Assembly (NCBI RefSeq): GCF_004340205.1
Contig: NZ_SLWB01000009.1
Coordinates: forward strand, 86,662-150,661
DNA from: Acetobacteroides hydrogenigenes
GTDB lineage: Bacteria > Bacteroidota > Bacteroidia > Bacteroidales > ZOR0009
DNA length: 64,000 nucleotides
Direction of reading: 5' to 3'
Shown here: positions 26,355-36,123 of the stretch, piece after piece
Layout of the letters: every line of letters starts with the position of its first letter
How positions within the stretch are numbered: the stretch's first letter is position 1
Position numbers and translations under genes: made by a program
The notes under the pieces: model-generated
Told to the model about the DNA's origin: nothing
The model's input: only the letters and a program-made list of their open reading frames with translations
Databases searched by the model: none

Positions 26355-27152
26355 TTATGCGCACTTCTCAGCAAAAGCCACTATGGCTTCTAGCGATTTT
26401 TTAGGCTCTTCAACAAATCCCATATGGCCTGAATTCTCTAAAACTAGCGTCTCGGCCTTTGGAAACTTTGCCATTAAACCTTCGGCAACCTCCCAACTTA
26501 TGTAAAAGTCCTTCATGCCAAAAACAAACATATGGGGAATAGTTGTTGACGCAACAAACTCATTCATATCCTCGCGTATCTTCATCCCATTAAGGCTTGC
26601 TATAACACCAGCCTTTTCGTTTACGCTGTACATCTCTACACATTCATCTATAAAATCGGCAAAACGCTTACGATTGTCGCGCGCAAAACCGTTAGGAGCC
26701 GTTGTACGTGCTATGAGTTCGAGCTTATCTTCCTTCAACAGCTCTATCTCCTTATCCCGCAGCGCCCGCTTTTCTTCAGAATCTGGATTAGGCGTTGAAT
26801 GAAAGAGCACAAAACCATTAAGCAATTCGGGATACTTCTTTGCAAAAGCAAGGGTAACATATCCCCCCATCGAATGGCCCACCAAAATACACTTATTTAC
26901 ATTTGCCAGCGCAAGAACATGCCGAACCGCATCGGCCATAAACTCCATGGTGTGAACATCTCCATGTTCTCCCGACAGCCCATGACCCGGAAGGTCTAAG
27001 CGAATAACCCTATTAGTCCGCTTAAGGTTTGAAGCAAAATCGTCCCACACAAGCGACGACTCGAGATAGCCATGTAGCAGCATAACCGGAATCCCTCGTC
27101 CCTCATCAATGTAAAACAAAGGAGTATCACCAAACATCACGAACTTTTCCAT
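26355..27152 (-). CDS. Alpha/beta-hydrolase
   Basis: This 265-residue cytoplasmic enzyme has the alpha/beta-hydrolase fold: VMLLHGYLESSLVWDDF (oxyanion HG), RLDLPGHGLSG, nucleophile elbow LVGHSMGGYVTLAF, and a C-terminal NSGHMGFVEEP with the catalytic His. The acid is probably the Asp in FGMKDFYISW. The substrate is unknown; esterase-, lipase- and haloperoxidase-like members all share this pattern. It is divergent from sdhC. Confidence 0.9.
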   Translation of the reverse strand: MEKFVMFGDTPLFYIDEGRGIPVMLLHGYLESSLVWDDFASNLKRTNRVIRLDLPGHGLSGEHGDVHTMEFMADAVRHVLALANVNKCILVGHSMGGYVTLAFAKKYPELLNGFVLFHSTPNPDSEEKRALRDKEIELLKEDKLELIARTTAPNGFARDNRKRFADFIDECVEMYSVNEKAGVIASLNGMKIREDMNEFVASTTIPHMFVFGMKDFYISWEVAEGLMAKFPKAETLVLENSGHMGFVEEPKKSLEAIVAFAEKCA

Positions 27153-27283
27153 AAGCTAATTTTTTGTGCAAATATACGCCATTCGAAAGTATGGACCACA
27201 ACTTACAGTTAACTGTGCTATTCTAGAATCGATTTAAATTAAGGTTTTTTGCCATGGGGAACTGTTTTTTGAGGCTATTTCTT

Positions 27284-27314
27284 TTGTTAATTGATAAACA
27301 ACGGGGTACTTTTG
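27284..27314 (+). promoter_or_regulatory. Promoter of sdhCAB
   Basis: TTG at 27284-27286, 20 bases, then TACTTTTG at 27307-27314. This is close to the Bacteroidota -33/-7 consensus. The start would be near 27321, giving an 80-base leader. Confidence 0.72.
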
Positions 27315-27400
27315 CGTAGCTCTATTTGGCGGGATACAACCAACGTAACTTGCTATAAATGTGCAAAACTGAACGATTTTTTAAAACAAATAATTCCGAC

Positions 27401-28087
27401 ATGAGTAACATTTTTAGTTCTTCTATTGGGAAAAAACTGGTAATGAGTCTTTCCGGTTTATTCCTAATCGTGTTTCTATTGGTGCACCTCGGAGTAAACT
27501 CTCTTCTAATGTTCGACAACACGGGAAGACTGTTCAACTTAGGCGCTCACTTTATGGCTACAAACCCTCTAATCAAGGTGTTTGAACCTGTATTGGCTAT
27601 TGGATTCCTGCTTCACATCGTATGGGCTTTCACCATCACCCTACGCAACATGCAAGCTCGCCCAGTAAGATATGCCGTAAACAACCAATCAGGTAATGCA
27701 ACCTTTGCTTCTCGTAACATGTTCGTACTTGGTGTTATCGTGCTTGGGTTCTTGGCTATCCACCTTGCCAACTTCTTCGTAAAGATCAAGTTTACCGGAT
27801 CGCCACTTTTGGCCGAGGTTGACGTTGATGGAGTTATGATGGAAAATGCCTACGGTCTAGTTGTTGAGCTATTCCGCAACCCAATTTACTCTGTTGTTTA
27901 CGTTGTATGGATAATTGCCCTATGGTTCCACCTAACCCACGGTTTTTGGAGCGCATTCCAAACTGTTGGACTTAACAACCAAATCTGGATTAAACGTTGG
28001 AAGGCAGTTGCCTATGCATACGCAACTATCGTTGCTGTAGGTTTTGCTATCATCCCACTATTCTTCCTTTTAGGTCTTGATGCTTAA
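27401..28087 (+). CDS. sdhC: Succinate dehydrogenase/fumarate reductase cytochrome b subunit
   Basis: This 228-residue membrane anchor starts at ATG 27401 (an in-frame ATG at 27359 lies upstream, in a poorer context). Five hydrophobic helices can be traced. His residues in helices ([37 protein letters not shown]) suit ligation of two b hemes, as in the single-subunit type B anchor of Bacteroidota and epsilon-type enzymes. It starts the operon sdhC-sdhA-sdhB. It passes electrons between the quinone pool and the FeS subunit. Confidence 0.94.
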   Translation: MSNIFSSSIGKKLVMSLSGLFLIVFLLVHLGVNSLLMFDNTGRLFNLGAHFMATNPLIKVFEPVLAIGFLLHIVWAFTITLRNMQARPVRYAVNNQSGNATFASRNMFVLGVIVLGFLAIHLANFFVKIKFTGSPLLAEVDVDGVMMENAYGLVVELFRNPIYSVVYVVWIIALWFHLTHGFWSAFQTVGLNNQIWIKRWKAVAYAYATIVAVGFAIIPLFFLLGLDA

Positions 28088-28134
28088 TTCGATCGAGCAA
28101 TCGTTCTAAATTGAAAAGAAAAAAAGATTACGAT

Positions 28135-30078
28135 ATGAAACAGTTTGATTCTAAGATTCCAGCTGGCCCATTGGCGGACAAGTGGAAAAATCATAAGGCT
28201 GCCATTAAAGTGGTTAGTCCCGCAAACAAAAGAAAGTTAGACATTATTGTTGTTGGTACCGGTTTAGGTGGTGCTTCTGCAGCTGCCTCTCTTGCCGACC
28301 TTGGATATAATGTAAAGGTATTCTGCATCTCTGATAGCCCACGTCGTGCGCACTCTATCGCGGCTCAAGGGGGTATCAACGCTGCTAAGAACTACCAAAA
28401 CGATAACGACTCGGTTTACCGTTTGTTCTACGATACGATTAAGGGTGGTGACTACCGTGCTCGCGAGGCCAACGTTTACCGTTTGGCTGAAGTAAGCGGC
28501 GCTATCATCGACCAATGCGTTGCTCAAGGTGTTCCATTTGCTCGCGATTACGGCGGACTACTTGACAACCGCTCTTTTGGTGGTGCTCAGGTTTCTCGTA
28601 CCTTCTACGCTAAGGGACAAACCGGACAGCAACTTCTACTAGGTGCTTACGCTGCCCTTAACAAGGGTATTGCTCGTGGCAATATCAAGTCGTACGTTCG
28701 CCACGAAATGCTCGATGTAGTTATCATTGATGGCAAGGCTCGTGGTATCATTACCCGCAATCTTGTAACCGGCGAAATCGAGCGTCACGGAGCACACGCT
28801 GTTGTTCTTGCAACTGGTGGCTACGGAAACGTATTCTTCCTTTCGACCAACGCTATGAACTCTAACGGTTCGGCTGCTTGGCAAGCTTACAAAAAGGGCG
28901 CAATGTTTGCTAACCCTTGCTTCACCCAAATTCACCCAACCTGTATTCCAGTACACGGTGACCAACAGTCGAAGTTAACCCTTATGTCGGAGTCGCTTCG
29001 TAACGATGGCCGTATCTGGGTTCCAAAGAAGAAGGAAGATGTAGAGAAGATTCGCAAGAAGCAAATCAAGGCTTCTTCTATCGCAGAAGAGGATCGCGAC
29101 TACTACCTAGAACGTCGTTACCCTGCATTCGGTAACCTTGTACCACGTGACGTTGCTTCGCGTGCTGCTAAGGAGCGTTGCGATGCTGGTTTCGGTGTTA
29201 ACGAAACAGGTTTGGCCGTATTCCTAGATTTCTCTACCGCTATCAACCGTCTTGGACAAAAGACCATCGAAGCTCGCTACGGTAACCTATTCCAAATGTA
29301 CGAGAAGATTACCGACGTAAATCCTTACGAAGAGCCTATGATGATCTACCCAGCGGTTCACTACACCATGGGTGGTCTTTGGTGCGACTACAACCTGATG
29401 ACCAACATCCCAGGATTGTACGCTATCGGTGAGGCAAACTTCTCAGATCACGGAGCAAACCGTCTTGGTGCATCTGCGCTTATGCAAGGTCTTGCTGACG
29501 GATACTTCATCCTTCCATACACCATTGGCGATTACCTATCGCACGAGATTACCTCTCCTAAGGTAAACACCAACACCTCAGAGTTCGAAGAAGCAGAGAA
29601 AGCTGTTAAGGCTAGAATCGAAAAGCTATTCAGCATTAAGGGTAAGAAGACTGTTGACGAGCTACACAAGGAGCTAGGCCACATCATGTGGGATCTAGTG
29701 GGTATGGCTCGTAACGAAAAGGGTCTTGAGCAAGCGGTTGAGCGTATTAAAGCGCTTCGCGAAGAGTTCTGGAAGAACGTTTACGTTCCAGGAACCAACA
29801 ACTCTTTCAACCCAGAAATCGAAAAAGCTCTACGCCTTGCCGACTTCCTTGAAATGGGCGAGGTTATGGCTTACGATGCTTACAACCGTAACGAATCGTG
29901 TGGTGGTCACTTCCGCGAAGAGTTCCAAACCGAAGAGGGAGAAGCTAAGCGTAACGACGAAGAGTACACCTACGTTGCTTGCTGGGAGTACACCGGCGAA
30001 GGCCAAAAGCCAGAGCTTAACAAAGAGCCACTAAACTTCGAATTCATTAAGGTGGCACAACGTAACTATAAAGAGTAA
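28135..30078 (+). CDS. sdhA: Succinate dehydrogenase/fumarate reductase flavoprotein subunit
   Basis: This 647-residue subunit starts at ATG 28135 (TTG 28111 is in frame but unlikely). It has an FAD-binding dinucleotide fold ([21 protein letters not shown]), the FAD-anchoring His in [14 protein letters not shown], active-site HPTCIP, and the C-terminal helical domain and capping parts ([17 protein letters not shown]). It catalyses succinate-fumarate interconversion. In Bacteroidota the type B complex can work as fumarate reductase. Spacing to sdhC is 47 bases and to sdhB 16 bases. Confidence 0.96.
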   Translation: MKQFDSKIPAGPLADKWKNHKAAIKVVSPANKRKLDIIVVGTGLGGASAAASLADLGYNVKVFCISDSPRRAHSIAAQGGINAAKNYQNDNDSVYRLFYDTIKGGDYRAREANVYRLAEVSGAIIDQCVAQGVPFARDYGGLLDNRSFGGAQVSRTFYAKGQTGQQLLLGAYAALNKGIARGNIKSYVRHEMLDVVIIDGKARGIITRNLVTGEIERHGAHAVVLATGGYGNVFFLSTNAMNSNGSAAWQAYKKGAMFANPCFTQIHPTCIPVHGDQQSKLTLMSESLRNDGRIWVPKKKEDVEKIRKKQIKASSIAEEDRDYYLERRYPAFGNLVPRDVASRAAKERCDAGFGVNETGLAVFLDFSTAINRLGQKTIEARYGNLFQMYEKITDVNPYEEPMMIYPAVHYTMGGLWCDYNLMTNIPGLYAIGEANFSDHGANRLGASALMQGLADGYFILPYTIGDYLSHEITSPKVNTNTSEFEEAEKAVKARIEKLFSIKGKKTVDELHKELGHIMWDLVGMARNEKGLEQAVERIKALREEFWKNVYVPGTNNSFNPEIEKALRLADFLEMGEVMAYDAYNRNESCGGHFREEFQTEEGEAKRNDEEYTYVACWEYTGEGQKPELNKEPLNFEFIKVAQRNYKE

Positions 30079-30094
30079 TCGGAGGAGAACAATC

Positions 30095-30850
30095 ATGGAA
30101 AACAAGCTAAATCTCACGCTTAAGGTATGGCGCCAAGCCGATGCTAAAAGCAAAGGAAGATTTGAAACATATAAGGTGAACGACATTTCGACCGAAAGCT
30201 CGTTCCTAGAAATGTTGGACATCGTTAACAACAACCTTATTCACGAAGGAAAAGAGCCTATCGCATTCGATCACGACTGCCGCGAGGGTATTTGCGGTAT
30301 GTGCTCGCTATATATCGATGGCCGCGCTCACGGACCAGACGATGACATCACCACTTGCCAGCTTCACATGCGTAAGTTCAAGAATGGCGATACCATTACC
30401 ATTGAGCCTTGGCGTTCGGCTGCCTTCCCTGTAATTAAGGACCTTGTTGTAGACCGTCAAGCTTTCGATAAGATTCTTCAAGCAGGTGGTTTCGTTACCG
30501 TAAATACCGGTGGTATTCCTGATGGTAACGCAATTCCAATTAGCAAGGAGAAAGCAGACGAAAGCATGGATGCAGCTAGCTGTATTGGTTGCGGTGCTTG
30601 CGTTGCAACCTGCAAGAATGGCTCTGCAATGCTATTCGTTTCGGCTCGCGTATCGTCGCTAGCCCTTCTTCCTCAAGGAAAGATCGAAGGCGCACGTCGT
30701 GCAAAAAGCATGGTGGCTAAAATGGATGAGCTGGGCTTTGGTGGATGTACCAACACCGGTGCTTGCGAGGCAGAATGTCCAAAGGGCATCTCTATTTCGC
30801 ACATCGCTCGCCTAAACCGCGAATTCCTTTGCGCTAAGCTTGCTGAGTAA
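30095..30850 (+). CDS. sdhB: Succinate dehydrogenase/fumarate reductase iron-sulfur subunit
   Basis: This 251-residue protein carries three clusters: [15 protein letters not shown] with a later Cys for [2Fe-2S], [20 protein letters not shown] for [4Fe-4S], and [18 protein letters not shown] for the third cluster. A purine-rich GGAGGAG lies just before ATG 30095. It links flavin and hemes in the complex. A terminator follows within 30 bases, closing the operon. Confidence 0.96.
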   Translation: MENKLNLTLKVWRQADAKSKGRFETYKVNDISTESSFLEMLDIVNNNLIHEGKEPIAFDHDCREGICGMCSLYIDGRAHGPDDDITTCQLHMRKFKNGDTITIEPWRSAAFPVIKDLVVDRQAFDKILQAGGFVTVNTGGIPDGNAIPISKEKADESMDAASCIGCGACVATCKNGSAMLFVSARVSSLALLPQGKIEGARRAKSMVAKMDELGFGGCTNTGACEAECPKGISISHIARLNREFLCAKLAE

Positions 30851-30872
30851 GCTTTAGCCAAACAAATCATAG

Positions 30873-30900
30873 AAAAAGCCTCGCATTTGCGGGGCTTTTT
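30873..30900 (+). terminator. Terminator of sdhCAB
   Basis: AAAAAGCCTCGC-attt-GCGGGGCTTTTT with a T run, 22 bases after the sdhB stop. Confidence 0.9.
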
Positions 30901-31026
30901 TTGTTTTCATGGATCTTGGCATTTAAAAAAAACTACTTTTGTTATCAGAAATATTGCCTTATACTGAAGACCTACTACTATTATTGATTAACTATAATTT
31001 TTCAAAATATCTAAACCATAATAGGA

Positions 31027-31545
31027 ATGAACCGCTTTGTCCTCCGATGCATAGTTCGCGTACAACAACTCCCGTTTACTCCGTATGTAATGCTCTTTTT
31101 GCTGCTATTCCTTTTGGTAGGGTTGCCCTATTCGCCAGTCGATTACCTAAAGGGAGATTGGATAGAAACAGCTGCTCACAATCCGCTTCTAACCTTCGTT
31201 CTTACCTGTATTGTGGCGCCACTGGTGCTCTCGCTCATCTTTCTGTTTGCCCCCAACGTAAACCATAGTACGCCCAATAGCCTTAAAAGTAAGCGTACGG
31301 CAGGTGCCCCTGCACTAGTATTCGCCATTATAACCTTTTCGACATCCGGTCATATCCTAAACTCTATGGTAATGGGTGTGGTACTTTGCCTTTGCTACTA
31401 TGGCTACTGTAAGCAGGGTAAAAAAGCAGCCTATTGGGCCGTGACAACCGTTCTCATTCTCCGAAATCTGCTGGTTTACCTTTATATCCTGTGCGCTGAC
31501 AATGTGCAGGGATCTTTTGTACTAACACTAATCAAAAATCTCTAA
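31027..31545 (+). CDS. Integral membrane protein, four TM helices
   Basis: This 172-residue hydrophobic protein has helices at about residues 18-38, 58-78, 93-112 and 118-160. No family motif is recognised. Its stop overlaps the start of the next gene (TAATG), so it is translationally coupled to a CPBP protease and may work with it. Confidence 0.7.
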   Translation: MNRFVLRCIVRVQQLPFTPYVMLFLLLFLLVGLPYSPVDYLKGDWIETAAHNPLLTFVLTCIVAPLVLSLIFLFAPNVNHSTPNSLKSKRTAGAPALVFAIITFSTSGHILNSMVMGVVLCLCYYGYCKQGKKAAYWAVTTVLILRNLLVYLYILCADNVQGSFVLTLIKNL

Positions 31546-32300
31546 TGAACAGATCTCTTAAGCTACTCGCCTTTAACATCCTTTTCTCCTTAGTTGTTGG
31601 TGTACCTTTAAGTATGGTTGGCCTCATCTTCGAGGTGGTTGGTTTTCCCAAAAACGAAATTAGCGGCATAACAACCAGTCTTGGAATAGCCATTGCAACC
31701 GCAATAACCATTTACTACGGCTACCGAAAGAGGTACATGCAGCGTAGCGACTTTTCGTACAACCTTTCTGGCATTCAGGTAGGCTATACCTTTATCCTAT
31801 TCCTGCTCCTTTTTGTCCTAATTGGCATTTTTAATGAGTACGTACCGCTACCCAACGTCTTCGATTGGATGAATGTTGACTTTACCTCTGCTGCAACCAT
31901 TATTGCAGCCGTAATTGTTGCCCCTATTGGCGAGGAGATCATCTTTAGGGGAATGATCACCAAGCTGCTGCTCGAGGAATACCGCCCAGTAAAGGCCATA
32001 ATCATCTCGGCGCTCATCTTTGGAATCATACACTTCAACCCGGCACAGATACCGGGAGCGTTTGTGATAGGACTACTCTTCGGCTGGCTCTACTACAGAA
32101 CTCGAAGCGTAATTCCTGGTATAGTTCTTCACTTTATCAACAACGCGGTTGCTGTTGGTGGTGCAATCTACCTTGGAGAAGAGTGGGAGGTCAACAACAG
32201 TATTGTAGCAATTTCGTTACTCGTCCTTTCGCTTATTACCCTACCATTTATCTTTAAACGGGCGCAGCTCGCTTTTGCGAGAAACGAGGAGTATCCATAA
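31545..32300 (+). CDS. CPBP-family intramembrane metalloprotease
   Basis: This 251-residue membrane protein has the CPBP motifs IGEEIIFRGMITKLL (EExxxR), FGIIHFNPAQIPGAF (HxxxQ-type second motif) and IVLHFINNAVAVGG (HxxxN). It overlaps the preceding membrane protein by one base and is followed by a second CPBP-like gene. No substrate can be assigned. It is distinct in sequence from the CPBP protein at 23.5 kb. Confidence 0.92.
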   Translation: MNRSLKLLAFNILFSLVVGVPLSMVGLIFEVVGFPKNEISGITTSLGIAIATAITIYYGYRKRYMQRSDFSYNLSGIQVGYTFILFLLLFVLIGIFNEYVPLPNVFDWMNVDFTSAATIIAAVIVAPIGEEIIFRGMITKLLLEEYRPVKAIIISALIFGIIHFNPAQIPGAFVIGLLFGWLYYRTRSVIPGIVLHFINNAVAVGGAIYLGEEWEVNNSIVAISLLVLSLITLPFIFKRAQLAFARNEEYP

Positions 32301-32418
32301 CAATGCATTATCCCGATTTGGAATAGCTAATGCCAATTCCCTATCGGGATATAAAGATCACAAACAAAGCATTTACTTATTAGTAATCCATTATCAACAA
32401 CATAAACATACAACTTCA

Positions 32419-33120
32419 ATGAAAGAATTCTTCAGCTTTCTTCTGTCTCCATACGACAAGCCTATGGTAGAAGGTTGGCGCAGTAAAGCGCGTTTTACAC
32501 TAGGCTCTTTAGGTATTCTAGTTGTACTGCTACTGGCTAATGCAGCACTACAAATGCTCTACATCTATTTTACAGGAAGTAAAAGCCATTTGGAAACATG
32601 GCAGGCCTATGACAATGGATTAGCCTCTATTGCTAAAGAAATTGGACCTTCATTTCTTCTATTTTACGGCTGCATAATCGGACCATTTATGGAAGAGGCT
32701 GCCTTCAGGCTCCCTTTCTCCTTTAAGCGCGGCCATGTCTTAGTTGGGCTGCCTATTCTTGTACTCCTAATCTCATTCGTCTTGGGCAATTGGTATTTAT
32801 TTGTTGGAGTTGTTATTCTAATGGGAAGCGTAGCTTTTTTTGTTCGTCAAAAAATTACTCAGGAACAGCTGGATGCCTTAAAGAAGAAGCATGGTAAGAC
32901 GCTACTTCATTCAGTCGCATTGCTGTTTGCCCTACTGCATATCGGAAATTACGGTGAGTTTAGCATTACCCACATGGGCAGCTACTTCTTCTCCATTGGT
33001 AGCATCCTGATATCTGCTTATTTTTTCTACTACGTAAGATTACGTGCCGGTTTTCTTTATGGCTTTGTACTGCATGCAGCAATGAATTCTTTTATGCTTT
33101 CTGAATTCTTCCACAATTAA
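32419..33120 (+). CDS. CPBP-like intramembrane protease
   Basis: ATG 32419 is chosen because the in-frame extension to 32275 overlaps the previous gene and is non-hydrophobic. The 233-residue protein has several TM helices and the CPBP pattern GPFMEEAAFRLPF, FALLHIGN and GFVLHAAMNSFM. The second motif is weaker than in the other two CPBP proteins of the window. It lies 118 bases after the coupled pair and is probably part of the same accessory membrane cluster. Confidence 0.82.
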   Translation: MKEFFSFLLSPYDKPMVEGWRSKARFTLGSLGILVVLLLANAALQMLYIYFTGSKSHLETWQAYDNGLASIAKEIGPSFLLFYGCIIGPFMEEAAFRLPFSFKRGHVLVGLPILVLLISFVLGNWYLFVGVVILMGSVAFFVRQKITQEQLDALKKKHGKTLLHSVALLFALLHIGNYGEFSITHMGSYFFSIGSILISAYFFYYVRLRAGFLYGFVLHAAMNSFMLSEFFHN

Positions 33121-33216
33121 CCAATCAGCTTAGAACAAATATGCGTTACAAAAAACATAAGACGGTGCATTTATTTTATCTGGCTTGCCAGCTCTAATTA
33201 TTAATACAGAACCAAC

Positions 33217-33345
33217 ATGGATAACGTTGAAGAACTTAAAAAGCAAAACAAACGGCTAAAAATAGCCAATGCCATTATTAAAGCATATGTGTTTATGCTT
33301 ATAATATACTATTCCGTACACATTATTGTAGGATACTTAAAGTAA
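33217..33345 (+). CDS. 42-residue single-TM small protein
   Basis: ATG 33217 opens a frame with a charged N-terminal helix (MDNVEELKKQNKRLKIANAI) and one TM segment (YVFMLIIYYSVHIIVGYL). It is too short for normal gene calling, but it has the same plan as the next small frame: E/K-x-QN-x-LK, then one hydrophobic helix. It follows the CPBP cluster on the same strand. It could be a small regulatory or complex-stabilising membrane protein. Confidence 0.55.
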   Translation: MDNVEELKKQNKRLKIANAIIKAYVFMLIIYYSVHIIVGYLK

Positions 33346-33353
33346 AAGAGCTT

Positions 33354-33473
33354 ATGAATGAAGAAAAATTAAGACAGCAAAACATCGAGCTAAAACGAAA
33401 AGTAAAAAGGGGGGTAATTTTTATTATTATAACGATTCTGGTTGCTCTTTACGACAGATTTGTTCCGTGGTAA
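33354..33473 (+). CDS. 39-residue single-TM small protein, likely paralog of its neighbour
   Basis: It starts eight bases after the stop of the previous small gene. MNEEKLRQQNIELKRKVKRG is followed by VIFIIITILVALY and DRFVPW. The shared plan with the 33217 gene (QQN/KQN, then LK, then a TM) and the tight spacing support both being real and cotranscribed. A hairpin follows 20 bases later. Confidence 0.55.
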   Translation: MNEEKLRQQNIELKRKVKRGVIFIIITILVALYDRFVPW

Positions 33474-33492
33474 TTTTAAAGATGTAAAAGTC

Positions 33493-33526
33493 ACCCCCAA
33501 CACCAAGCGCACTCGGTATTGGGGGT
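33493..33526 (+). terminator. Hairpin after the small membrane genes
   Basis: ACCCCCAACACC and GGTATTGGGGGT pair over 12 bases with one mismatch, loop of 10. No strong T run follows, so termination is less certain. Confidence 0.5.
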
Positions 33527-33578
33527 TAGCAATGAGTAAATTTTTATCTTAAGAAAAACAAATAGTCATTGTGTAGGG

Positions 33579-34304
33579 CTACTCCTCCTGAGCTTCCGGA
33601 GCCGATGCCTTTGCCGGATCGTCAGCATCCTTTTTTGCCGCAGGGGCATCGTAAAGGTTGTACTGCTGCTGCTTGGCGTAGCTATCGCGGAAGGCAATCT
33701 TCCCTATTTCGCTTATGTTACGGGTAAAGTTCCATACCGCGTTGAACTTGGCGATCCTTTCCTCGGTGTCGGCAGGCTGTGTAGTTTTGGCAACCGATTG
33801 CTGTACCATTGCCTCATTTAGCTTCAGCTTGCTTGCGCCTAGGTTTTCCATAAATCCGACGGGTAGGCGCTTGCTCAGCCTCTCCTTATACTCCGGCTTT
33901 TCGGCAACCGTTGTAACCAGGCTAATCTGGCGTATCATCTTCTCCGGGCTTTTGCGGGCATTTTCAATTCCGCGTTCACCAAATTCGATAGCGGCTGCAG
34001 CGTTGCTGGCAAACTCGCGATTTACATGAAAGTAGAAGATTTGCATCTCGCCCTTACAGTGCTCCATTAGGTCGTTCACCTTTTGGGTTGCAATCGTGAT
34101 GGCGGCTTTAGATTCCAAGCTGGTGTAATCGTTTAGACAGGCATCGATGTTAGCGTCCCACTGTTCGAGCTGCTCCTGCGTTAAGCTGGGTTCTACCTTC
34201 TTTAGCGACTCTAAGTCACCTTTAGCAAGCTCTACTTTAGTTTTCGATTCCGTTAACATGTCGTTATCCGACATCGCATAGTTGCGATTTAGTAGTTTAG
34301 GCAT
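33579..34304 (-). CDS. Conserved helical protein of unknown function
   Basis: This 241-residue soluble protein is highly helical and charged, with no Cys-based motif or signal peptide. It has TESKTKVELAKGDLESLKKVEPSLTQEQ near the start and a long amphipathic middle. The last 25 residues are low-complexity (Ala, Asp, Pro, Glu). ATG 34304 is used; ATG 34274 (MSDNDML) is an alternative. It is of similar length to the helical protein at 20.6 kb and, like it, stands alone near a 21-bp repeat array, but I see no clear sequence match between them. Confidence 0.6.
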   Translation of the reverse strand: MPKLLNRNYAMSDNDMLTESKTKVELAKGDLESLKKVEPSLTQEQLEQWDANIDACLNDYTSLESKAAITIATQKVNDLMEHCKGEMQIFYFHVNREFASNAAAAIEFGERGIENARKSPEKMIRQISLVTTVAEKPEYKERLSKRLPVGFMENLGASKLKLNEAMVQQSVAKTTQPADTEERIAKFNAVWNFTRNISEIGKIAFRDSYAKQQQYNLYDAPAAKKDADDPAKASAPEAQEE

Positions 34305-34628
34305 CAGTATTAATGTTTTACTGAGTGGTAATTATGCAGAATATCGGCTAATCCTGCTTAGCAGCGTGGTTAAGACACATTTACAAGCTGTTTGGCTACC
34401 CTAACCAAGCATGCATACAAGTTAGTAAATAGTTAAAATATCGCACAATACATATTAATATTATTTAACTTTTATTCTGTACCTATTTTAGTCCATCTCC
34501 CTCCTAATGCGCCATGTGCAGCACCTCTAATGGGAAGCAACCACGTAACAGCAAGAGGTAGCCAGGTTAACTACCAACTTTAATCAGCATAGCATAAGGC
34601 AAACGAAGCTTAGCTAATACCTGCCGGA

Positions 34629-34790
34629 GCTTAATGGGACGTTATTGCTCTTTAATAGCCCGTTGCCAGGCTTAATGGCAGATTTCTGCGCTTAATGAGG
34701 ATTTTGCATGCCTTAACGAAACATTTCCGAAGCTTAACGGAATCTTTCCGAAATTTAGTGGAATCTTTCGAAAGTATTTAGCATACATTA
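34629..34790. repeat. 21-bp-phased repeat array B
   Basis: A (C/T)TTAA or (T)TTAG core recurs at 34630, 34651, 34671, 34691, 34712, 34733, 34754 and about 34777, steps of 20-23 bases. Units include CTTAACGAAACATTTCCGAAG and CTTAACGGAATCTTTCCGAAA. Stops occur in all frames, so it is non-coding. Confidence 0.72.
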
Positions 34791-34799
34791 AGCTTCGCA

Positions 34800-36050
34800 T
34801 ACTTTCTTTTAAAGGGAGAAAACCTTCTACTAAGCCAATTTAGCCTACCGTAAGGCGGTGACAATCGTACTTTTAGTTTGGAATTCTTTGTTTAAAAGCC
34901 TAAAACCTCCCGTAGGATGGTACCAACCTTACCTTAAACGCTGTTGATAAAGAATAGAGAGCTGCGGCTAGGGCTAGAACTTACCATTTTTCAGCGAAAT
35001 GCCATGCACTTGCTCCCGACATCAGCGGGTAGGCTTTCCCTAAGCTTTTTCTCCTGCAAGAAAGGCGACCAGATGCCTTCTTAAAGGGCAATGCTATTTA
35101 CTTAAGGCATATCGCCCTTCCTCGGAGTGTTATCCCGTGCTTGTTATGCAATTTAATGGCTGTTCGAAGGCAGGGCGTTCGTTTTTAGGTAATGGTACCA
35201 CTCTTTATCGAAGGTTGTCCCCCGCTGGCAGGGCTTAGGTAGTGGATTTAGGGTAGCGTAGAGTTGACTAAAACATCATATTTCTCCATAAACTCACATT
35301 TTACAGCCCCTACCTCTGTAAGCAATGTCGTTAAGTAAAGGAAAGACGTTCCCTGGAAGTGTCATCCCATGCTTGTCACGGAATCTTTAGATCGACGTAG
35401 TCAAACTATAGTTCGGCGTAGCCAATCTAATGAGCAGACCAAAGGTTGGAAATCCCGAGAAGTTGGGGCCTTTTTAAATCCATTGAATTCTCGATTAGAT
35501 TCCGGGACAAGACCGGAATGATAGCGCTGATTGAGCTCTATGCTTAGCTTAGCAATATTGCCACCCGCCTGCGGGGGATATGCCTTGTGCTACGGCATAC
35601 TAACTTCTTAATATCGGCCTCTTTGATGAAAGAAGGATTCTTAAAAGCGACATTCCTGTATCCGAAGGGCGCGTTCTTAGGATCAATCGGATTTAGCCTT
35701 CGATTGGCGACCCGAACTAAGGGCTCCGGGACAAGCCAGGAATGACAGCGCCGATAAAGCAACATGCTTAAGCTAATGGCATAGCCCTAAAAGGAGTGCA
35801 AGCCCAATAAGAAGCCCTACAATCAGATTAGCCCCAATAGGCCAGCCGCAGCCACTTCCTATTCGATTTTGCCCCACTCTACATTAAAAATTAAACGGAT
35901 GGGTGAGCACAAAAGGATTCTACAAAGAATTGGAATTGAAATTATGACCTCAAAAAAATAAAGCAGCCCAAAGCCGAAAAGCATCGATGTCGTTATAAAA
36001 TATTAGCCAACAGCCAAATGTAAAGTCTCACCAATGAAAAGACAAAAATC
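34800..36050. other. Gene desert rich in dispersed repeats
   Basis: No convincing gene is seen over about 1.25 kb. It contains fragments of the CCGGGACAAG/CCCGTGCTTGTCACGGG repeats (35128, 35361, 35497, 35727), a MITE-like copy (35322-35561), GCCTGCGGGGG and several TIR-like CTTAAGCTAATGGCAT words. The last 90 bases before 36050 are unremarkable AT-rich sequence. Confidence 0.6.
35322..35561. repeat. Degenerate MITE-like element copy
   Basis: The left end GCAATGTCGTTAAGTAAAG and right end CTTAGCTTAGCAATATTGC are inverted repeats (14 of 19 positions). The inside shares GTCATCCC-ATGCTTGTCACGG, GGGCCTTTTT and GATTCCGGGACAAG with the better copy at 63561-63766, in the opposite orientation. Confidence 0.6.
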
Positions 36051-36076
36051 ATTTATCGAAAAACAGTAAATATTTC

Positions 36077-36106
36077 TTGAAAAACAAAAATATTGTAATA
36101 TGTTTG
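36077..36106 (+). promoter_or_regulatory. Promoter of the first DUF2975-XRE-M16 cassette
   Basis: TTG at 36077-36079, exactly 19 bases, then TATGTTTG at 36099-36106. This is the full Bacteroidota -33/-7 consensus. Confidence 0.8.
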
Positions 36107-36108
36107 CA

Positions 36109-36123
36109 TATCGAATTTCGATA
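36109..36123. promoter_or_regulatory. Candidate operator TATCGAA-T-TTCGATA
   Basis: A perfect 7-bp inverted repeat with one central base lies at the predicted transcription start, just after the -7 element. Half-sites TATCGAA (36054-36060) and TATCG (36130-36134) flank it. It is a likely binding site for the XRE regulator encoded two genes on, by position only. Confidence 0.5.
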
